DNA from: Solirubrobacter sp963798325
Lineage (GTDB): Bacteria; Actinomycetota; Thermoleophilia; Solirubrobacterales; Solirubrobacteraceae
NCBI GenBank assembly: GCA_963798325.1
Contig: CAWCSS010000001.1
Location: forward strand, 1,612,001-1,676,000
DNA: 64,000 nucleotides
Direction of reading: 5' to 3'
Positions 18,342 through 26,540 of this stretch are shown here, piece after piece. The position numbers and the translations under genes are program-made. How positions within the stretch are numbered: position 1 is the stretch's first letter; each line of letters starts with the position of its first letter. The notes below the pieces were generated by a model. That model was not told where the DNA came from and did not search any database. It saw nothing but the letters and a program-made list of their open reading frames with translations.

Positions 18342-20864
18342 GGATCGACGGCCGCGCATACGACGCCGAGCCGCTCCCCGGCCAATGCCTGCGGACCTAC
18401 CTGCGCGAGCAGGGTCGCTTCGGGGTCAAGAAGGGCTGCGACACCGGGGACTGCGGCGCGTGCACGGTCCATGTCGCCGGCATGCCGGTCCACAGCTGCC
18501 TCTATCCCGCCGCCCGCGCGCAGGACGTCACGACGATCATGGGGCTCGAGCACCCGCTGCAGGATCAGTTCGTCGCCGCACAGGGCTTTCAGTGCGGCTT
18601 CTGCACGGCGGGAATGATCATGACCGCGGCGGCGCTGCCGTCTGACGGCGAAGCGGCGCGCTTGATGAAGAGCAACCTCTGCCGCTGCACGGGCTATCGC
18701 GCGATCGAGGACGCGCTGGCCGGCGAACGCAACGTCGACGCGCACTCCGCCGCACCGGCGGGCCCGGCACTGGTCCGCGGCAGCGAGCCGTTCACGCTCG
18801 ACGAGGCGTTCGACGGCCTGCACGCCGTGCTCCTGCGCTCGCCGCACGCTCACGCCCGGATCGTCTCGATCGATGGTTCCGCGGCGCTCGCGCTGCCAGG
18901 CGTGGAACTGGTCCTCACGCATCACGATGCGCCGGACGTGCTGTTCTCGACCGGCCGGCACTCGAACCGGTTCGAGGACCCCGACGACACGCGCCTGCTG
19001 GACGACGTCGTGCGGTTCGTCGGGCAACGCGTGGCGGTGATCGTCGGGACGAGCGTCGCCGCTGCCCAGGCCGGAGCCCGCGCCGTGCGGGTCGATTACG
19101 AGGTGCTGCCCGCGGTCTTCGACCCGGCCGAGGCGCTTGCCCCCGGAGCACCGCTCGTGCACGGCGAAAAGGACGGCCTGGCCTGTCGGATCACCGATCC
19201 GTCGCGCAACCTCGTGGCCGAACTGCACGAGCGCGAGGGCGACATCGAGACCGGCTTCGCCGAAGCCACCGAGGTGGTCGAGGAGACGTTCGTCATTCCA
19301 CGCGTCGCGCACACCGCGCTGGAGACGATGTGCGCGACGGCGTGGGTGGACGCGCGTGGGCGGCTCAATGTCCGCACCTCCTCGCAGGTGCCGTTCCTCG
19401 TCCGCGACGAGCTCTCCCGCGTGCTCGGCGTGGCGGACGTGCGCGTGTTCACCGCCCGCATGGGCGGCGGCTTCGGCGGCAAGCAGGAGATGATCGTCGA
19501 GGACGTGGCCGCGCTCGCCGCGCTGCGGACCGGGAGGCCGGTGCGGATCGAGCTCACCCGCGAAGAGCAGTTCACGGCGACGACGACACGTCACCCGATG
19601 CGCGTGCGTGTCCGCGCCGGAGCACGGACGGACGGCCTGCTGACGGCGCTGGAGATGGAGGTGCTCTCCAACACCGGCGCCTACGGCAACCACGGGCCAG
19701 GGGTGATGTTCCACGGCTGCGGCGAGTCGCTGCACGTCTACCGCTGTCCGAACAAGCGCGTGGACGCCCAGGTCGCCTATACGCACACGCTGCCCGCGGG
19801 CGCGTTCCGCGGCTACGGGCTGAGCCAGACGGGGTTCGCGATCGAGTCGGTGCTGGACGAGCTAGCGCGACGGCTCGGCGTTTCGCCCGTGGCGATGCGC
19901 GAGCTCAACGTCATCAGCCCTGAGGACCGCTTTCACAGCGACGTCGAGTTCGGCAGCTACGGGCTGGACCAGTGCCTCTCGCTCGTCGAGGCGGCGCTGG
20001 CGCGGGGCGACGGCGAGCCGGCGCCGGCCCCGGACTGGCTCGTCGGTGAGGGCATCGCGCTGGCGATGCTGGACGCCGGGCCGCCCGGCGGCCACCACGC
20101 CGACGCCACCGTCAGACGGCTGGCGGACGGGCGCTTCGAGGTGCGCGCGGGCACGGCCGAGTTCGGCAACGGCACGGCGACGGTGTTGCGTCAGCTCGCC
20201 GCCGCCGAGCTCGGGACGACCGTCGACCAGATCGTCCTGCGCGCCGGGGACACAGAACCTGGTCGCCCACGACAGCGGCGCATACGCGTCGACGGGCGTG
20301 TTCGTGGCGGGGCAGGCGGTGGTGCGCGCGGCGCGGGCGCTCGGCGACCGCGAGAGCGCATCAGCGTCGTTTTCCGGCTCGCCACGGTCGGTGGCGTTCA
20401 ACGTGCAGGGCTTCCGGGTGGCGGTCCAGCCGTCGACCGGGGCGATCAAGATCCTCAAGAGCGTCCACGCCGCGGACGCGGGCACGGTGCTCAACGACGA
20501 GCAGTGCCGCGGGCAGGTGGAAGGTGGAGTCGTTCAGGCGCTCGGCGCGGCGATGTTCGAGGAACTCGAACTGGACGCGGAGGGTGCGGTCCTCACGCGG
20601 GACTTCCGCCGCTACCACGTGCCCAAGCTCGGCGACTTCCCACGCACCGAGGTGCTGTTCGCGAACACCTATGACACGCTCGGCCCACACGGGGCGAAAC
20701 CGATGAGCGAGAGCCCGTACAACCCGGTCGCGCCTGCCTTGGCCAACGCCGTCCGCGACGCCACCGGCGTCCGCATGACCGCCTTGCCGCTGCGCCGGGA
20801 TCGCGTGTGGGAGGTGCTCACTGCCGCGCGTGAGGTAGAACCGGAGGTGTGGATCAGCTCCTAA
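18338..20864 (+). pseudogene. xanthine dehydrogenase, fused [2Fe-2S] and molybdopterin subunits, single-base frameshift
   Basis: One chain combines the small Fe-S subunit with the large Mo-cofactor subunit. The N-terminus has the plant-type cluster CDTGDCGACTVHV and the second cluster FQCGFCTAGM with CRCTGYRAIEDAL. The Mo-binding part follows from about residue 145: SPHAHARIVSIDG, GGGFGGKQEMIVEDVAAL, GAFRGYGLSQTGFAIES, and near the end MSESPYNPVAPALANAV with the catalytic Glu position. The frame changes near 20256: removing one A of GAACC restores GDTDLVAHDSGAYASTG, after which the second frame runs to the TAA at 20864. The ATG at 18338 overlaps the FAD-subunit stop and is preferred to the earlier in-frame start at 18284. 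It is either a recent null mutation or a sequence error, since the rest looks fully conserved. Confidence 0.88.
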
Positions 20865-21382
20865 CCCCTCGCCTTCTGCTGCGCCCGTTCGGCCCGGGCG
20901 ACGCCGAGGTCGTCCACACGATCTATTCCGACCCTGTGGTCATGCGCTACGTCGCAACCGGCCCGATGAGCGATCTCGCGGTCACCGAACGCCTGATCGA
21001 CGACTACAACGCCCACCAGGAGCGGCACGGATTCTCGTTCTGGGCCGTGGTCGAACGCGCGACCGGACAACTGATCGGCGACGCCGGGCTCTACCAGACG
21101 CCGGCGGGCGAGGTCGAACTCGGGTACACCCTCGGGGCCGCATGGTGGGGTCGCGGCTACGCGACCGAGGCAGCGTCGCGTTGGTTGTCAGTCGCGTTTG
21201 ACGAGCTCGGAATCAACGAGGTCGTCGCGCTCGCCGAGCCGGCCAACGTCGCGTCGCTGCACGTCCTGACCAAACTCGGTCTGGTCCGTGACGGCGAGCG
21301 GCTGGCGTTCGGCCGCCCGCACGCGGTGTTCCGTGGCCGGCGGCCGGTGAGCAGCGCCGCAGTCTCCTCCGCCACACGCTGA
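20849..21382 (+). CDS. GNAT-family N-acetyltransferase (RimJ/RimL type)
   Basis: 177-residue acetyltransferase that would move an acetyl group from acetyl-CoA to an amine. The N-terminus TPRLLLRPFGPGDAEVV is typical of the RimJ/RimL/Acetyltransf_3 group. The acetyl-CoA binding loop is GAAWWGRGYATEAASRWL, followed by ALAEPANVASLHVLTKLGLV, the usual C-terminal 'N-x-x-S' region. It starts with GTG inside the last codons of the xanthine dehydrogenase gene (16-base overlap), so it is the last gene of the purine operon. The substrate is unknown and a direct role in purine breakdown is not evident. Confidence 0.88.
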   Translation: MDQLLTPRLLLRPFGPGDAEVVHTIYSDPVVMRYVATGPMSDLAVTERLIDDYNAHQERHGFSFWAVVERATGQLIGDAGLYQTPAGEVELGYTLGAAWWGRGYATEAASRWLSVAFDELGINEVVALAEPANVASLHVLTKLGLVRDGERLAFGRPHAVFRGRRPVSSAAVSSATR

Positions 21383-21461
21383 AGCCGGACTCGGCCTCAC
21401 GGCGACGACGCCGCGTTCGCACCGTCGCGCTCGCCGGAGTTCGAACCGCGCTCCGAGGCCA

Positions 21462-21815
21462 TCACCGTTGCGAGTACCACCGTCCCTCCTGCAGATCCCG
21501 ATACACGACGAGATCGCGCCCGTCGGCGGTGACCACCTCCCAATAGCGCCGCCTCAAGGGCGCATCCGTCCACCACCGGTCCTCGACCAGCCATGACTCG
21601 CGGACCGCATCCACCTCCCGGTGCCCGATCCTCTTCGGCCGCCCCACCTCGTCAGCCTGCACCCGCACGGGCTTCGGCTTGGCCAGCCGCCGGGGACCCC
21701 GGCTCGCACCCGGCTCAATCCCGGCCCCCACATCGGGTAGGCGCCGAGGACCACCCTGAGCAGGCGGCGGCCCGGCCTGTGGCCGGCTCGGCGGATGCCC
21801 ACGCTCAGCGGTCAC
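21462..21815 (-). CDS. DUF6504-type small protein, ImuB companion
   Basis: 117 residues from a GTG at 21815. The C-terminal 65 residues are the recognisable part: HREVDAVRESWLVEDRWW, then RRRYWEVVTADGRDLVVY, ending RDLQEGRWYSQR. This Trp/Arg-rich block resembles short proteins (DUF6504, recalled from memory) found next to ImuB/DnaE2 genes in actinobacteria. The first 50 residues are Pro/Gly/Arg-rich and disordered-looking. The protein lies downstream of imuB on the same strand but is separated by a 463-bp repeat tract. It is probably part of, or an accessory to, the SOS mutasome; no biochemical function can be assigned. Confidence 0.7.
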   Translation of the reverse strand: MTAERGHPPSRPQAGPPPAQGGPRRLPDVGAGIEPGASRGPRRLAKPKPVRVQADEVGRPKRIGHREVDAVRESWLVEDRWWTDAPLRRRYWEVVTADGRDLVVYRDLQEGRWYSQR

Positions 21816-22278
21816 GAATCACGCCACGAGCCGCGGCGCGGCGAACCTGACGCACGGCAGCAGACGGGTGTAGCGGTGCGGCGAGCGCGGCAGGCACGCA
21901 CGGCGCGGCAGGCACGCGCGGCGCGGCGCGGCAGGCACGCACGGCACGGCAGACACGCGCGGCACGGCGCGGCAGACACGCACGGCGTGGCAGACACGCT
22001 CGGCACGGCGTGGCAGACACGCTCGGCACGGCGTGGCAGACACGCTCGGCACGGCGTGGCAGACACGCTCGGCACGGCGTGGCAGGCACGCGCGGCGCGG
22101 CAGGCACCGCGGCACGGCTGACACGCTCGGCACGGCACGGCGGACAGGCGCACGCGCGGCGTGGCAGACACGCTCGGCACGGCCGCGCAGACACGCGCGG
22201 CACGACCGGCAGGCACCCGGCGCGGCGCGGCGGGCGGCGGCGTGCGCGGGCCGGACAGGCGTGCATGGCGCGGCGCGC
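21816..22278 (-). repeat. GC-rich minisatellite between imuB and the DUF6504 gene
   Basis: This gap contains a 23-bp tandem repeat. Four perfect copies run from 21989 to 22080 (units starting at 21989, 22012, 22035 and 22058), each containing GGCAGACACGCTCGGCACGG. Degenerate copies with the same CACGGC/GGCAGRCACGC building blocks extend from about 21880 to 22230. The unit length is not a multiple of three, and all frames give only low-complexity Cys/Arg/Ala/Val-rich text, so it is not convincingly coding. Each unit can fold locally (CACGC paired with GCGTG). Confidence 0.85.
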
Positions 22279-23547
22279 TCATGGCTCCCATGGTGCGAGG
22301 GCGAGCCGGCGCTCGGGTACGCGTGAGTCGGGGTCGACCGCGAGGATGCGCAGAGCAGCGTCCGGGCCGGCGGCGGCGCGGGTTTGGCGGACGGCTTCGC
22401 GGAGGCGGGCGCGGCGGACCGCGGCCGCTTCGGCCAGGAGTGAGCGCTGGTCGCCGGCTGGTGGGCCAAAGGCCTCTACGCGCAGGCGCAGGGAGTCGGC
22501 TGGCGCGGGGAGCTCGGTGAGCCGGCCGATGAGGGCGAGGCGCATGCGACGTGGGTCGGACAGGGCTTCGCGGAAGGTGAGCTGGGTTCGCCAGGTCCCG
22601 CCGCTGGCGAGCGCGGCGGAGACGACCACTGAGCGCAGCGTCCGTCCGCGCCGCTCTGGTCGGGCGAGGACGCGATCGATCAGCATGCCGAGTGCTCGTT
22701 CGAGTTGTGGTCCGGAGGCCGACTCCGGCAACTCGAGCACCTCCTGCAGGCGCTCGGATGGCACCCGCGGGCGCAGGGGTGTGTCCCGTCCCAGTGCGAG
22801 GTCGCGGGCGAGCAGCCCTGGCGCTCCGAACCGGTCGGCCAGCGCGGCGCGTGAGAGCTTCGCCAGATCCCCGAGCGTGGCGATCCCGAAGCGCTCCAGC
22901 GCGTACGGGAGCGCCGCCACCTCCGGGCGCGAGCACAGCAGCGAGACAGGCAGCGGCGCCATGTAGGCGGCCAGGCTCGCCGGCGCCTCGGGCGCGATCT
23001 CTGGTCGCCTGGCGCGAGCGCGATGCGCGGCCGCAAGCGCCGCGAACCGTGAGGCCGCAACTCCGATCCGCGCGCCCGCCCCGATCGCGCGTGGTCCCGA
23101 TCCGTCCCCCGCCCGTGCGCGCGGCGTGGTTGGCGGCTCAGCCTCCGCCGGAGCACTGGTGAGCGCGCGGCGCACCACGGTGATCACGGTCTCGACGGTT
23201 CCTCCATGCAGGCCTCGGAGGCCGCGCTCCTCGAACCAGGCCATGCCTGGGCGGTCGGTCTCCACGGCGGCGCCGACGCCCTCGAGGGCGGCCACGATGT
23301 GCTCCCACGCGTCGGCCACTCCGGCCGGGTCCGGGGTGACGAGGCGCAGGGTGGGACAACGCGCGAGGGCCTCTCCCAGACGCAGGCCGGCGCGGACGCC
23401 GCCGGCCTCTGCGGCGGCGGACGTCTCGCCGACCACCGGCTCCCGGCCGACCTCCGGGGCAAGGGCCAGAGGGCCGGCGGCGAGGGCGTCTCGACCGCCC
23501 GCGGCGACCGCGAGCTCGAAGCGTGGAAGGAGGACGCAGACGATCAT
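22279..23547 (-). CDS. imuB: ImuB, catalytically inactive Y-family polymerase-like mutasome protein
   Basis: 422-residue Y-family polymerase homologue that bridges DnaE2/ImuC to the sliding clamp and is itself inactive. The start is set at the ATG at 23547 (MIVCVLLPRFELAVAAGG), 5 bases past the LexA box. In place of the catalytic Asp of DinB the N-terminus reads CVLLPRFELAVAA, and the Asp-Glu pair region reads GMAWFEERGLRGLHGG, so the metal-binding carboxylates are missing, as expected of ImuB. The helix-hairpin-helix region is ALERFGIATLGDLAKLSRAA. The protein ends with VDPDSRVPERRLALAPWEP, a typical ImuB tail. Downstream come the minisatellite and the DUF6504 gene; dnaE2 lies 10 kb away with the same operator. 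Confidence 0.9.
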   Translation of the reverse strand: MIVCVLLPRFELAVAAGGRDALAAGPLALAPEVGREPVVGETSAAAEAGGVRAGLRLGEALARCPTLRLVTPDPAGVADAWEHIVAALEGVGAAVETDRPGMAWFEERGLRGLHGGTVETVITVVRRALTSAPAEAEPPTTPRARAGDGSGPRAIGAGARIGVAASRFAALAAAHRARARRPEIAPEAPASLAAYMAPLPVSLLCSRPEVAALPYALERFGIATLGDLAKLSRAALADRFGAPGLLARDLALGRDTPLRPRVPSERLQEVLELPESASGPQLERALGMLIDRVLARPERRGRTLRSVVVSAALASGGTWRTQLTFREALSDPRRMRLALIGRLTELPAPADSLRLRVEAFGPPAGDQRSLLAEAAAVRRARLREAVRQTRAAAGPDAALRILAVDPDSRVPERRLALAPWEP

Positions 23548-23552
23548 CGACA

Positions 23553-23565
23553 GAACACATGTTCG
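23553..23565 (-). promoter_or_regulatory. LexA/SOS box of imuB
   Basis: GAACACATGTTCG on the plus strand (CGAACATGTGTTC on the minus strand) lies 5 bases before the imuB ATG. It has the same core as the boxes of dnaE2 and lexA. The closeness to the start implies a leaderless or very short leader. Confidence 0.9.
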
Positions 23566-24130
23566 CATGCCGCTCGGACGGGTCGCACGCTTCGGGGCTG
23601 TGCTGTCACAGGTCGCGGCGAGCCGGCCGCGGCGGGCGCGCACTTCGGGTAACGAAACGCCCCGCGAACCGGGCATTTCGTTCCCGCATCACGCAATCAG
23701 TCCCGACGCTCGTTCGTCTGCCCCCTGGTGACCGCGCTCGTGGAGCCTGAACCGAGACCCCGCCGGCGTCTGCCACCGGCTTGTCGGATCGGCCGACGGT
23801 GGCGGGCGACGTCCCACAGGTGGCGTACTTCCGGCGCTCGACCGGCTTCCGATCCGGGTCAAGCTCGAGGGCGGAGCCGTCCTGCGCTACCGCACCGTCG
23901 CGTCGGTTGGCGCCAACAAACCCGACTCGAGCTGCGCTGAGTCACAACCCTGCGGCGCGTTCGTCTGCGCCGCCATGAAGCCGGTCCTCCCCATCGCCTC
24001 GTGGCGCTCACGCTGGCTGCGCGACCGGGCCACCGCTCCACCAGCTCGATCCGTGCCCGCGGCGTGGGCGAGACGTCGCGCACGGCGGCGTCAGGGCCGG
24101 CGTCGTTCACCGCCTAGTCACCAGTCGGAC
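23566..24130. other. gene-free stretch with one strong hairpin
   Basis: No convincing gene was recognised between the imuB operator and the RNase P RNA terminator; the open frames here have no family features. The only structure is an inverted repeat at 23651-23682: AACGAAACGCCC, an 8-base loop, GGGCATTTCGTT (12 bp with one mismatch). It lacks a T-run. Confidence 0.5.
23651..23682. repeat. 12-bp inverted repeat
   Basis: AACGAAACGCCC / GGGCATTTCGTT with loop CGCGAACC. It lies about 85 bases upstream of the imuB LexA box. It could be a transcript end from neighbouring transcription or a protein-binding site; the sequence alone does not decide. Confidence 0.5.
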
Positions 24131-24140
24131 CTGAAAGTAG

Positions 24141-24168
24141 AAGAGGCTCCGGTTTCCCGGAGCCTCTT
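24141..24168 (-). terminator. terminator of RNase P RNA
   Basis: Perfect 12-bp stem AAGAGGCTCCGG / CCGGAGCCTCTT with a 4-base loop, followed on the minus strand by CTACTTTC. It lies a few bases after the 3' end of rnpB. The stem is symmetrical and could also stop transcription from the other side. Confidence 0.85.
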
Positions 24169-24171
24169 CCG

Positions 24172-24493
24172 TAGCGGATCTGTAAGCCGGATTCTGTCTT
24201 GAGCAGCCATCCATCTCTGCGACCGACCTGGACCTTGGCGGGCAACCTACAAACGGTCCGGCTTGGCCTTGCATCAGGTGGGGTTTGCCTGGCCGCCGCG
24301 TCACCGCGACGCCGGTGCGCTCTTACCGCACCTTTTCAACCTTGCCGGGCCGCTCTCGCGAGCGGCCTTAGGCGGTGTGTTTTCTGTGGCACTTTCCCGC
24401 GGGTTTCCCCGGGTCGGCGTTACCGACCACCTCGCCCTTCGATGTCCGGACTTTCCTCGAGAGCCGATGGCTCCCGCGACTGCCCGATCCGCC
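24172..24493 (-). ncRNA. rnpB: RNase P RNA (type A)
   Basis: Catalytic RNA that trims the 5' leader from precursor tRNAs. Read on the minus strand, the 5' region contains GAGGAAAGTCCGGACATC (the P4/CR-I core), followed by GGTAACGCCGACCCGGGGAA, then AAGGTTGAAAAGGTGCGGTA and AGAGCGCACCGG (CR-II/III), and the 3' core ACAGAATCCGGCTTACAGAT. The P1 helix forms between GCGGATC at the 5' end and GATCCGC at the 3' end, which fixes the limits. Length about 322 nt, shorter than many actinobacterial copies. A possible -10 (TACTTT) lies just upstream at about 24500. A strong terminator follows. Confidence 0.95.
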
Positions 24494-24568
24494 AGGTCAA
24501 AGTAGCCGGTCGTAAAGGTATGGTGACCAGACCAGCCCGGTACCGTCCGGACTGCCGAAGAGACTGGC

Positions 24569-24772
24569 ATGACCATGTACGACGTCGTCTATATCGACGC
24601 GCACGGAGCGGAGACTCCGGTGGCGCAGCAACTCGATGACCGCAAGGACGCCGCGGAGGTCGCGCGGCAGGCCGCCGCCGAGCGTGGCGCGGGCCGAATG
24701 GTCCTTCCCGGCTCGAGCCATCTGCGCAACTGCGTCTGCGTGATCCCGGTGCCGCCGACCAAAGCCGCATAA
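24569..24772 (+). CDS. small hypothetical protein (67 aa)
   Basis: Short hydrophilic protein, MTMYDVVYIDAHGAETPV at the start, with a central Ala/Arg/Glu-rich helix (RKDAAEVARQAAAERGAG) and an end rich in Val/Pro with a Cys pair (LRNCVCVIPVPP). It has good codon use and a clean position between rnpB and the 3-hydroxyacyl-CoA dehydrogenase gene, so it is probably real, but no family is recognised. The ATG at 24575 is an alternative start. No clear ribosome binding site was seen. Confidence 0.5.
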   Translation: MTMYDVVYIDAHGAETPVAQQLDDRKDAAEVARQAAAERGAGRMVLPGSSHLRNCVCVIPVPPTKAA

Positions 24773-24820
24773 CGCACCTGAAAAGCCGTCCGCGGTCGCA
24801 AGCCGCTAGGTTGCTGCGCC

Positions 24821-25669
24821 ATGCGAGTTGGTGTAATCGGTGGTGGCCTGATGGGCTCTGGCATCGCGGAGGTCTGCGCGCGGTCCGGCGTTGACGTGAC
24901 CGTGGTGGAGGCGGACGACGAGCGCGCGGAGCGTTCGCGCTCAGCGATCGAGCGCTCCCTGGATCGCGGCGTGCGTTCCGGCAAGCTCAGCGAGGAAGAC
25001 AAGGGCAAGGCCCTGGATCACCTCGCCGTGACCTCGACGTTCGAGGACATCGAGGGCGTGGACGCGGCCATCGAGGCCGTGGTCGAGGACGAGCGCCTCA
25101 AGCGCGACGTCTTCCGCCGGCTCGACGAGCTCCTGCCTGACGCCCGGTTCCTGGCGTCCAACACGTCCTCGGTGCCGATCATGAAGCTCGGTGCCGAGAC
25201 CAAGCACCCCGGCCGCGTACTGGGCATGCACTTCTTCAACCCGGTGCCGGTGCTCCCGCTGGTCGAGCTCGTGACGTCGATCATGACCGAGCCCGAGACC
25301 GTCGTCGCCGTGCGCGAGTTCGCCACCGACACCCTCGGCAAGCAGTGCATCGACTCCCAGGATCGGGCCGGCTTCGTCGTCAACGCGCTGCTGATCCCGT
25401 ATCTGCTCTCCGCCGTTCGCATGTATGAGTCCGGGTTCGCCTCCAAGGAGGACATCGATCAGGGCATGGTCCTGGGGTGCGCGCATCCGATGGGGCCGCT
25501 CCGGCTCGCCGACCTGATCGGCCTGGACACGCTGCTCGCGGTCTCGGAATCGCTCTACGACGAGTTCCGCGATGCCTCGTCGGTCGCGCCGGCGCTGCTG
25601 AACCGCATGGTCGAAGCCGGCCTGCTCGGACGCAAATCCGGGCGGGGCTTCTACGACTATTCGAAGTAG
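24821..25669 (+). CDS. 3-hydroxybutyryl-CoA / 3-hydroxyacyl-CoA dehydrogenase
   Basis: 282-residue NAD(P)-dependent dehydrogenase that interconverts 3-hydroxyacyl-CoA and 3-oxoacyl-CoA in fatty-acid, butyrate or PHB metabolism. The N-terminal Rossmann fold has VGVIGGGLMGSGIAEVCA, followed by VVEADDERAERS. The catalytic region is LASNTSSVPIMKL and MHFFNPVPVLPLVELV (catalytic His). The C-terminal dimer domain has GFVVNALLIPYLLSAVRM and GCAHPMGPLRLADLIGLDT. Length is exactly that of single-domain Hbd/PaaH-type enzymes. It stands alone, followed by a convergent gene, so the pathway cannot be fixed from context. Confidence 0.93.
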   Translation: MRVGVIGGGLMGSGIAEVCARSGVDVTVVEADDERAERSRSAIERSLDRGVRSGKLSEEDKGKALDHLAVTSTFEDIEGVDAAIEAVVEDERLKRDVFRRLDELLPDARFLASNTSSVPIMKLGAETKHPGRVLGMHFFNPVPVLPLVELVTSIMTEPETVVAVREFATDTLGKQCIDSQDRAGFVVNALLIPYLLSAVRMYESGFASKEDIDQGMVLGCAHPMGPLRLADLIGLDTLLAVSESLYDEFRDASSVAPALLNRMVEAGLLGRKSGRGFYDYSK

Positions 25670-25673
25670 GCGA

Positions 25674-26051
25674 CTAGCCCAGGATCGATGAGTGGCGGGC
25701 CACGACCTGCCAGCCCTTGACTCCGCGAGCCCACACGTCCGTCAGCCGGTACACGTTGGACAGGTTGTTCTGATCCCAGTTGGCGACCTGGGAGTACCGC
25801 GCGTGGATCACCGCCGTGTCGCCGAACACGTCGATGTCCATCGTCTCGAACGCGAATGACGTGATCGTGTACCCCTCACGCGCCGCGCCGATCCACTGCT
25901 CGCGCGTCATCGGCTCCGGGTACAGATGGATGGCCGTGAACCGGAACCCGTCGGCGACGAGCTCCTCCAGGCGATCCATGTCCCGCGCCTGCATCGCGGA
26001 CATCCATTCCTCTTCGAGGCGAGCCAGCTCCGCTTGTTCAGACGCGCTCAT
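25674..26051 (-). CDS. NTF2-like (SnoaL/DUF4440-type) protein
   Basis: 125-residue cone-shaped alpha+beta barrel protein. The first helix is LARLEEEWMSAMQARDMDRL, followed by LEELVADGFRFTAIHLYPEP, then ITSFAFETMDIDVFGDTAVI and the C-terminal strands VYRLTDVWARGVKGWQVVAR, the classic order of DUF4440/NTF2-like folds. Members bind or transform small hydrophobic ligands or serve as immunity or sensor domains; the substrate is unknown. It lies downstream of lexA and the zinc-ribbon gene on the same strand with a 9-base gap, so it may be read through from the SOS promoter. Confidence 0.85.
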   Translation of the reverse strand: MSASEQAELARLEEEWMSAMQARDMDRLEELVADGFRFTAIHLYPEPMTREQWIGAAREGYTITSFAFETMDIDVFGDTAVIHARYSQVANWDQNNLSNVYRLTDVWARGVKGWQVVARHSSILG

Positions 26052-26060
26052 GGGCGGAGG

Positions 26061-26540
26061 CTAATCGATCGTCGTCCCGCATGAGGAGCAGGACCCACGC
26101 CTCGGCCCCGCTGTCGCCGGTTGCACCTCGCCGTCGCACAGCGGGCACGCCGCGGGCAACCCGATGGTCAGGCCCTCCCATACGCGCGACATCACATCGT
26201 CGAGCGTCGGCCCGGCCAGCGGGGAGCCCGCGGCCCTCGGCGTGCACGATTCGCCGTCAAACTCAACCGGCGTGACAACGAGTTCGGCCTCAATTGCCGA
26301 TGCACCTTCGACTGCAGGAACGATTTCGGTCACGAGTGCCGCCTCGGGCGACGCCATCGCCTCGGCCTCCACCGATGCCAAGGGTTCCTCCGCCGGCACA
26401 TCGCGACGCTTCGGGAACTCGACGATCCGCGCCTGCTCGTCCGGCTTCGCGCGCTCCGGCGGCGGCGCCAACGCGTCGAACAACGACGCCTGACGCGGGT
26501 CCTCCGCCCAGTCGCGGCGATCGGCCATCAGCGCACTCAT
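26061..26540 (-). CDS. LexA-coupled protein with C-terminal zinc ribbon
   Basis: 159 residues, no known family. The N-terminal two-thirds are acidic and Ala/Glu/Pro-rich (WAEDPRQASLFDALAPPPE) and look disordered. The C-terminal 50 residues carry VMSRVWEGLTIGLPAACPLC and a CPLCDGEV ... CSSCGTTID pair of CxxC motifs, a zinc ribbon. The ATG overlaps the lexA stop (TAATG), so the protein is translationally coupled to lexA and should be SOS-regulated. The alternative start MADRRDW lies 4 codons in. A role in DNA damage, transcription or mutasome assembly is an inference from the operon only. Confidence 0.75.
   Translation of the reverse strand: MSALMADRRDWAEDPRQASLFDALAPPPERAKPDEQARIVEFPKRRDVPAEEPLASVEAEAMASPEAALVTEIVPAVEGASAIEAELVVTPVEFDGESCTPRAAGSPLAGPTLDDVMSRVWEGLTIGLPAACPLCDGEVQPATAGPRRGSCSSCGTTID

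Noticed and set aside
21989..22080. Regular 23-bp repeats as a CRISPR array
   Set aside because: The copies are directly adjacent with no spacers, and no cas genes are present.
24199..24639. Plus-strand open frames across 24199-24639 as proteins
   Set aside because: They lie on top of the RNase P RNA, whose conserved core and P1 pairing explain the sequence.
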